From assembly GCA_039808985.1 (NCBI GenBank), contig JBDHUC010000004.1:1-64000 (forward strand): DNA of 64,000 bases, given 5' to 3'. Each line of letters opens with the position of its first letter. Position 1 is the first letter of the stretch. A program made the translations under genes and the position numbers. Origin of the DNA: SXRF01 sp039808985 (lineage in GTDB: Bacteria; Pseudomonadota; Alphaproteobacteria; Rickettsiales; SXRF01). The notes below the pieces were generated by a model that was not told the origin of the DNA, made no database searches, and worked only from the letters and a program-made list of their open reading frames with translations. Shown one piece after another: positions 60,405 to 64,000 of the stretch.

Positions 60405-60482
60405 TGGGGCGAGTGAGGGGACTCGAACCCCCGACATCCAGAATCACAATCTGGCGCTCTAACCAACTGAGCTACACCCGCC
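60405..60482 (-). tRNA. tRNA-His (anticodon GTG)
   Basis: On the minus strand the acceptor GCGGGTG/CACTCGC has an extra 5' G (position -1) opposite discriminator C, the hallmark of tRNA-His, and an encoded CCA. The anticodon stem CCAGA/TCTGG encloses TTGTGAT, giving GTG. Confidence 0.97.
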
Positions 60483-60489
60483 ATAACCA

Positions 60490-60512
60490 GCAAATCCATC
60501 AGTGGGATTTGC
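60490..60512. repeat. hairpin GCAAATCC/GGATTTGC
   Basis: Perfect 8-bp stem with loop ATCAGTG, directly upstream of tRNA-His. It is nearly the same as the hairpin at 26287-26311 (AAATCC-ACAAGTG-GGATTT). Confidence 0.7.
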
Positions 60513-60622
60513 GACTTAAAACCTAGTAAATTAAGGTAAGGCACTAGGAATTAGGCACTGCGCGGCCAAAAGTCAATTAAAAAGTCGTTTTTCAGGGATT
60601 AACTCATTATATTTTCTCCAGC

Positions 60623-60710
60623 GTCATCCCGCAAATGCGTAAGCATTGCGCAGGATCTCGGGATTATTGATACAGATCCTGTGCTACGGCTTCGTCGCCC
60701 GCAGAATGAC
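60623..60710 (-). repeat. palindromic repeat family B, inverted complete copy
   Basis: 88 bp, GTCATCCCGCAAATGCGTAA onwards, with hairpin AATGCGTAAGCATT and GCGCAGGATC, then GATCCTGTGCTACGGCTTCG and a degenerate GCAGAATGAC end. Relative to 50747-50833 the two hairpins are in reverse order. Confidence 0.88.
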
Positions 60711-60731
60711 TGCAATGCCCAGCCCCTAAGC

Positions 60732-61229
60732 TTAATGCGCCGAAGAAAAATGCGCGCGCAGATGAGCAGCCACATTCGGCGACACGAATGATGATATATC
60801 GCCGCCTAATCTTGCTATCTGTTTAACAAAGCGCGAAGAAATAAAATGCGTATCTTCCGATGCGGTCAGGAATACCGTTTCCACATCAGGTTTCATCCGC
60901 GCATTCATGCATGCCATCTGGAATTCATATTCAAAATCTGAAATAGCGCGCAAACCTCGTATCACCATATTAGCGCCAACCTCTTCGGCAAAATTCACAA
61001 GCAGCCCGGAGAATGTTTTAACTTCAACCCGGTGCGCTTCCTTGCCAAGCGAAGCCAGGTCAGACTCCACCAGTTGCCCACGCATAGCAAGGTCAAACAC
61101 CGGTTCTTTTCCGGTATCCAGCGCGACAGCTACTATAAGCCGGTCCGTCACATTTAATGCACGCCTGATAATATCCATATGCCCAACTGTAATCGGATCA
61201 AACGTACCCGGATAAATAGCAGTCCTCAT
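60732..61229 (-). CDS. coaD: phosphopantetheine adenylyltransferase CoaD
   Basis: Penultimate step of coenzyme A synthesis. The 165 residues carry AIYPGTFDPITVGHMDIIRRA (nucleotide-binding HxGH site as TVGH), VIRGLRAISDFEYEFQMA and ISSRFVKQIARLGGDIS. I use ATG 61229 with GGAG upstream; a GTG at 61244 would add five residues that overlap this site. It is a single gene with a family B repeat 22 bases downstream. Confidence 0.96.
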   Translation of the reverse strand: MRTAIYPGTFDPITVGHMDIIRRALNVTDRLIVAVALDTGKEPVFDLAMRGQLVESDLASLGKEAHRVEVKTFSGLLVNFAEEVGANMVIRGLRAISDFEYEFQMACMNARMKPDVETVFLTASEDTHFISSRFVKQIARLGGDISSFVSPNVAAHLRAHFSSAH

Positions 61230-61587
61230 TTTATATATCTCCACCTAAAAAAATTACTTGTAAAAATGTTGAAAAAAACTATTACAGATTCATATAATCG
61301 CACTATGGGTTTTTCGCAATCAAGCATAATGATTTATAAAAATTATTTAACTAAGAAAATTTTTCTTTATCTTAATATAAATAAAAATAATTCGCTTGCC
61401 TAACCCCTTCAAATATATTTTATCATATCAATGTAGGAAAAATTTTCCTCATGTTAACACATTGTAAACACTATTGGGTTATTGTGAGGAAATACAAGGC
61501 TTACACAAGGGTCAATCCCTGCCGGTATTATAAATAACGCATATGGACTTGCTGTAAAAATATAAATTTGGGGAAGAATAAGGCGCT
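61230..61587. other. AT-rich intergenic region upstream of fliF
   Basis: 358 bases without a convincing gene, between the divergent coaD and fliF. It is strongly AT-rich. TTTCCTCA (61444-61451) and TGAGGAAA (61485-61492) form an inverted repeat with a 33-base spacer, a possible regulator site. I found no match to sigma28 or sigma54 flagellar promoter consensus. AATAAGG lies at 61576-61582 before the fliF ATG. Confidence 0.6.
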
Positions 61588-63246
61588 ATGGAATCAGTAA
61601 TGGAAGGCATGAAAGGTTTAGGTAATTTTCGCGCAAGATTGCTGATAGCAGTCGCAATAGTTTTACTGGGATTTTTTATGATGATGGCCTTCCGTATTTC
61701 CAGCGCGGGAATGTCACCTATCTATACCGGCCTTTCAATGGAGGATAGCGCCAAGGTAGTTGCCGAACTCGAAAAAAACGGCGTTCCATATGAAATATCC
61801 GCTGGCGGCTCCCAGATTTCCGTTCCTTCCGACCGCGTTTTGCGCCTGCGCCTGTCAATGGCGGAGCAAGGCGTTCCCTCAGGCGGCTCTATAGTGGGAT
61901 ATGAAATTTTTGATCGCTCGGAAAGTTTTGGCAGTTCTAATTTTGTCATGAACGTGAATATGCTGCGTGCGCTTGAAGGCGAACTGGCGCGCACCATAGC
62001 CTCCCTGAATGGTGTTGATACCGTGCGTGTACATCTGGTTATGCCCAAGCGCGAATTATTCAGCCGCGAAAAGGAAAAGCCAAGCGCCTCAGTTGCCATT
62101 AAAATGCGCAGCGGTGCAACCCTGGAGCATCAGGAAGTAACCGCCATAACCCACCTTATAGCTTCTGCTGTTCCAGAACTTGAGCCATCGAAGGTTACAA
62201 TTATTGATAGCCACGGGAAACTACTCGCGCGCGGCGATGGAAATGATGGAATGGACGGCGCATCCCTCTCTTCTGTTGAATATAAAACGGCCTTTGAGAA
62301 CCGCACCCAGCAAACCCTGGAAGAATTACTGGAAAAAGTTATCGGTGTTGGCAAGGTTCGCGTTCAGGTAGCGGCCGATATAAATTTCGACCGCATAGTA
62401 ACCAATTCCGAAAAATATGACCCGGACGGACAGGTTGCGCGCTCGGTACAATCCAACAGCCAGAAGGAAAATTCCAGCGATAAAACCGGCAAGGACAATG
62501 TAAGCGTTGGCAACAACCTGCCACAATCTACAACCGGAAATGAAGGGGCGTCAGGAAGCAACAAAACTGTTGAAAGCTCCGATGAAACAACAAATTATGA
62601 AATCTCCAAAACAGTCCAGAACCATATCAAGGAAGCAGGCAACATAAACAAGCTTTCGATTGCGGTACTGGTTGATGGGACCTACCCGGAATCCGCCGAT
62701 GGCAAAACCACATACACCCCGCGCACCGAGGAAGAACTGAAACAACTTAAGGCGCTGGTAAGTTCAGCAGTTGGTTATGACGAGAAGCGCGGCGACAAGA
62801 TCGAGCTGGTTAATATGCGCTTTACACAGGATGCGCTGAATATCGGCGAAACCTCATTCTTCGAGCGCTTCAAACTTGAAGTGCAATCAGTTATCCAGAC
62901 CCTTATAATCTCCGTGGTCGCAATACTTGCTATTTTGCTGGTGCTGCGCCCGGCTGTTGCTAAAATGGCAAGACAGATACAGCCTCCAAGCGAGCGTGTT
63001 GCCAATGAAATGGCAATTCTTGGTGGCGGCGCCCCTGTGGAGCGCATAGGAAGTGACGGCGGTTCAGGCGGCGGCGGGGGTGCCCCTGACGGCGGGTTTG
63101 AGCCGCCTGCTGAATCAATGATAAATGTTGCAAATATCAAAGGCGGCATGAAATCATCATCAATGTCCAAGATAAATGAGATAGTGGAAAAATATCCTGA
63201 AGAGACCATGGGCGTTCTTCGCCAATGGATATTGAAACAGACCTGA
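61588..63246 (+). CDS. fliF: flagellar MS-ring protein FliF
   Basis: Forms the membrane ring of the flagellar basal body. The 552-residue protein has a first membrane helix (about 17-37, LLIAVAIVLLGFFMMMAF), the periplasmic ring-building motifs (SPIYTGLSMEDSAKVVAELEKNGVPYEIS, GSSNFVMNVNMLRALEGELARTIASL, VRVHLVMPKRELFSREKEKPSASV), a Ser/Asn/Gly-rich variable part (290-330), a second helix (about 433-455) and a C-terminal FliG-binding tail. A Gly-rich run (SGGGGGAPDGG) precedes the tail. It begins a flagellar operon continuing into fliG. Confidence 0.95.
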   Translation: MESVMEGMKGLGNFRARLLIAVAIVLLGFFMMMAFRISSAGMSPIYTGLSMEDSAKVVAELEKNGVPYEISAGGSQISVPSDRVLRLRLSMAEQGVPSGGSIVGYEIFDRSESFGSSNFVMNVNMLRALEGELARTIASLNGVDTVRVHLVMPKRELFSREKEKPSASVAIKMRSGATLEHQEVTAITHLIASAVPELEPSKVTIIDSHGKLLARGDGNDGMDGASLSSVEYKTAFENRTQQTLEELLEKVIGVGKVRVQVAADINFDRIVTNSEKYDPDGQVARSVQSNSQKENSSDKTGKDNVSVGNNLPQSTTGNEGASGSNKTVESSDETTNYEISKTVQNHIKEAGNINKLSIAVLVDGTYPESADGKTTYTPRTEEELKQLKALVSSAVGYDEKRGDKIELVNMRFTQDALNIGETSFFERFKLEVQSVIQTLIISVVAILAILLVLRPAVAKMARQIQPPSERVANEMAILGGGAPVERIGSDGGSGGGGGAPDGGFEPPAESMINVANIKGGMKSSSMSKINEIVEKYPEETMGVLRQWILKQT

Positions 63247-63269
63247 CAAATAGAATAAGGCATTAAACC

Positions 63270-64000
63270 ATGGCTGCATCACCTCCTAAAGACAATAAAG
63301 AAGACTTCCGTAAAATGGGTGGGCCGCAAAAAGCGGCAATGTTCCTTATGGCTATCGGCGAAGAAAACGCAATCAAGCTTTTCGCATTGATGGATGATGA
63401 CGAGATACGCGAAATATCCAACATAATGTCAACCCTGGGCCAGGTGAATTCCGATGTAGTGGAACGCCTGTTCCATGATTTTGCCGATCAGGTTTCAGCG
63501 TCCGGCGCGCTGGTTGGCAACTACGATTCCACCGAGCGCCTGCTGGTAAAAGCGCTGGGTAAAAACCGCGTAGACGGCATCATGGAAGAAATACGCGGCC
63601 CGGCAGGCCGTACAACATGGGACAAGCTTGGCAATGTAAGCGAAGAAATACTTGCTAACTTCCTGAAGAATGAATACCCGCAGACCATTGCGGTAGTACT
63701 TTCCAAGATACGTCCCGAACATGCCGCAAGGGTTCTTATGAACCTGCCGGAGGAAATGACGGTGGAAGTTATCCTGCGTATGCTTTCCATGGAAACTGTG
63801 AAAAAAGATGTTATGGACGGTATCGAAAAAACCCTGCGCATGGAGTTCATGAGCAACCTTGCCAAACGCCAGGCAACCGACAGCTTTGAAATGATAGCCG
63901 AAATATTCAATAACTTTGATCGCACAGCCGAGGGGAAATTCATGGGTAAGCTCGAAGAGCGCAATGCCGAATCGGCAGAGAAGGTTCGCGCCCTTATGTT
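63270..64000 (+). CDS. fliG: flagellar motor switch protein FliG (truncated by window end)
   Basis: Starts at ATG 63270 with AAGG about ten bases upstream and stays open to the window edge, giving 243 residues. FRKMGGPQKAAMFLMAIGEENAIKLFALMDDDEIREIS and VNSDVVERLFHDFADQV are the N-terminal FliF-binding domain. LKNEYPQTIAVVLSKIRPEHAARVLMNLPEEM is the middle domain with the EHPQT-like motif as EYPQT. The C-terminal torque domain would lie beyond the window. It belongs to the fliF operon (23-base gap). Confidence 0.95.
   Translation, partial: MAASPPKDNKEDFRKMGGPQKAAMFLMAIGEENAIKLFALMDDDEIREISNIMSTLGQVNSDVVERLFHDFADQVSASGALVGNYDSTERLLVKALGKNRVDGIMEEIRGPAGRTTWDKLGNVSEEILANFLKNEYPQTIAVVLSKIRPEHAARVLMNLPEEMTVEVILRMLSMETVKKDVMDGIEKTLRMEFMSNLAKRQATDSFEMIAEIFNNFDRTAEGKFMGKLEERNAESAEKVRALM

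Noticed and set aside
60378..60437. 20-residue extension of the lipoprotein
   Set aside because: It is the translation of part of tRNA-His; a signal peptide starts cleanly at 60377.
61179..61403. 74-residue plus-strand frame upstream of fliF
   Set aside because: Begins antisense to coaD and runs through AT-rich DNA with Lys/Asn-rich translation; no ribosome site.
61230..61587. Sigma54 or sigma28 promoter before fliF
   Set aside because: No adequate match to TGGCAC-N5-TTGC or TAAA-N15-GCCGATAA was found by eye.

Overview
The window is a gene-dense stretch of a chromosome that I place in the Alphaproteobacteria. The supporting families are an NtrY/NtrX pair, DUF2125 and DUF2793 proteins, an ELM1-type (DUF1022) protein, an NDUFA9-like SDR, a FolK-FolP fusion and the order ppiD-trpE-trpG-trpD-trpC. 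Base composition is moderate (low to mid 40s % GC by eye). The cell makes Glu, Trp, branched-chain amino acids, lysine/DAP, folate, lipoate and CoA, and it carries flagellar genes, so it is not a strongly reduced symbiont. The abundance of short palindromic repeats, one of them inside a reading frame, recalls Rickettsiales. I cannot fix the order from sequence alone.

Layout. 1-5 kb: tRNA-Gln, a WbaP-like sugar-phosphate transferase, a truncated globin, tRNA-Leu(GAG), lipB with a CPBP membrane protein, a SYLF protein and tRNA-Leu(CAG). 5-13 kb: NDUFA9-like gene, gltD, a small exported Cys-rich protein, gltB and a conserved unknown gene, closely packed. 13-16.7 kb (minus strand): dapD with an unknown gene, a beta-class adenine methyltransferase with an MvaI/BcnI-like nuclease, and a RelE/HigB-type toxin with an Xre antitoxin lying between two perfect 46-bp copies of the folC 3' end. 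16.7-23.5 kb: folate cluster (folC, folKP, pabC, pabB) with a DUF2125 gene. 23.5-27.8 kb: accessory region with a repeat mosaic, unknown proteins and a phage or gene-transfer-agent remnant (lysozyme, TM/coiled-coil protein, DUF2793). 27.8-32.8 kb: ilvD with an in-frame palindromic element, then a three-gene envelope cluster. 33-40.8 kb (minus strand): ntrY, a four-helix-bundle gene and ntrX, then DUF805, Fis-like, pyrG, secG and tpiA. 40.9-47.7 kb: ppiD-trpEGDC plus an M15-like peptidase. 47.7-53.8 kb: ELM1, radC, two tandem paralogous unknowns, map, cinA-like and rnd. 53.9-60 kb: unknown gene pair, a P1B-type ATPase and two paralogous HExxH proteins. 60-64 kb: small lipoprotein, tRNA-His, coaD, fliF and the start of fliG.

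The most notable features are: (i) a network of palindromic repeats of at least two families, usually intergenic and sometimes nested, one of which adds about 29 residues to IlvD; (ii) duplicated gene 3' ends (folC, rnd) flanking inserted material; (iii) tandem lineage-type paralogs, including two putative gluzincin metalloproteases without signal peptides. All functional calls come from reading motifs by eye; no database search was run.
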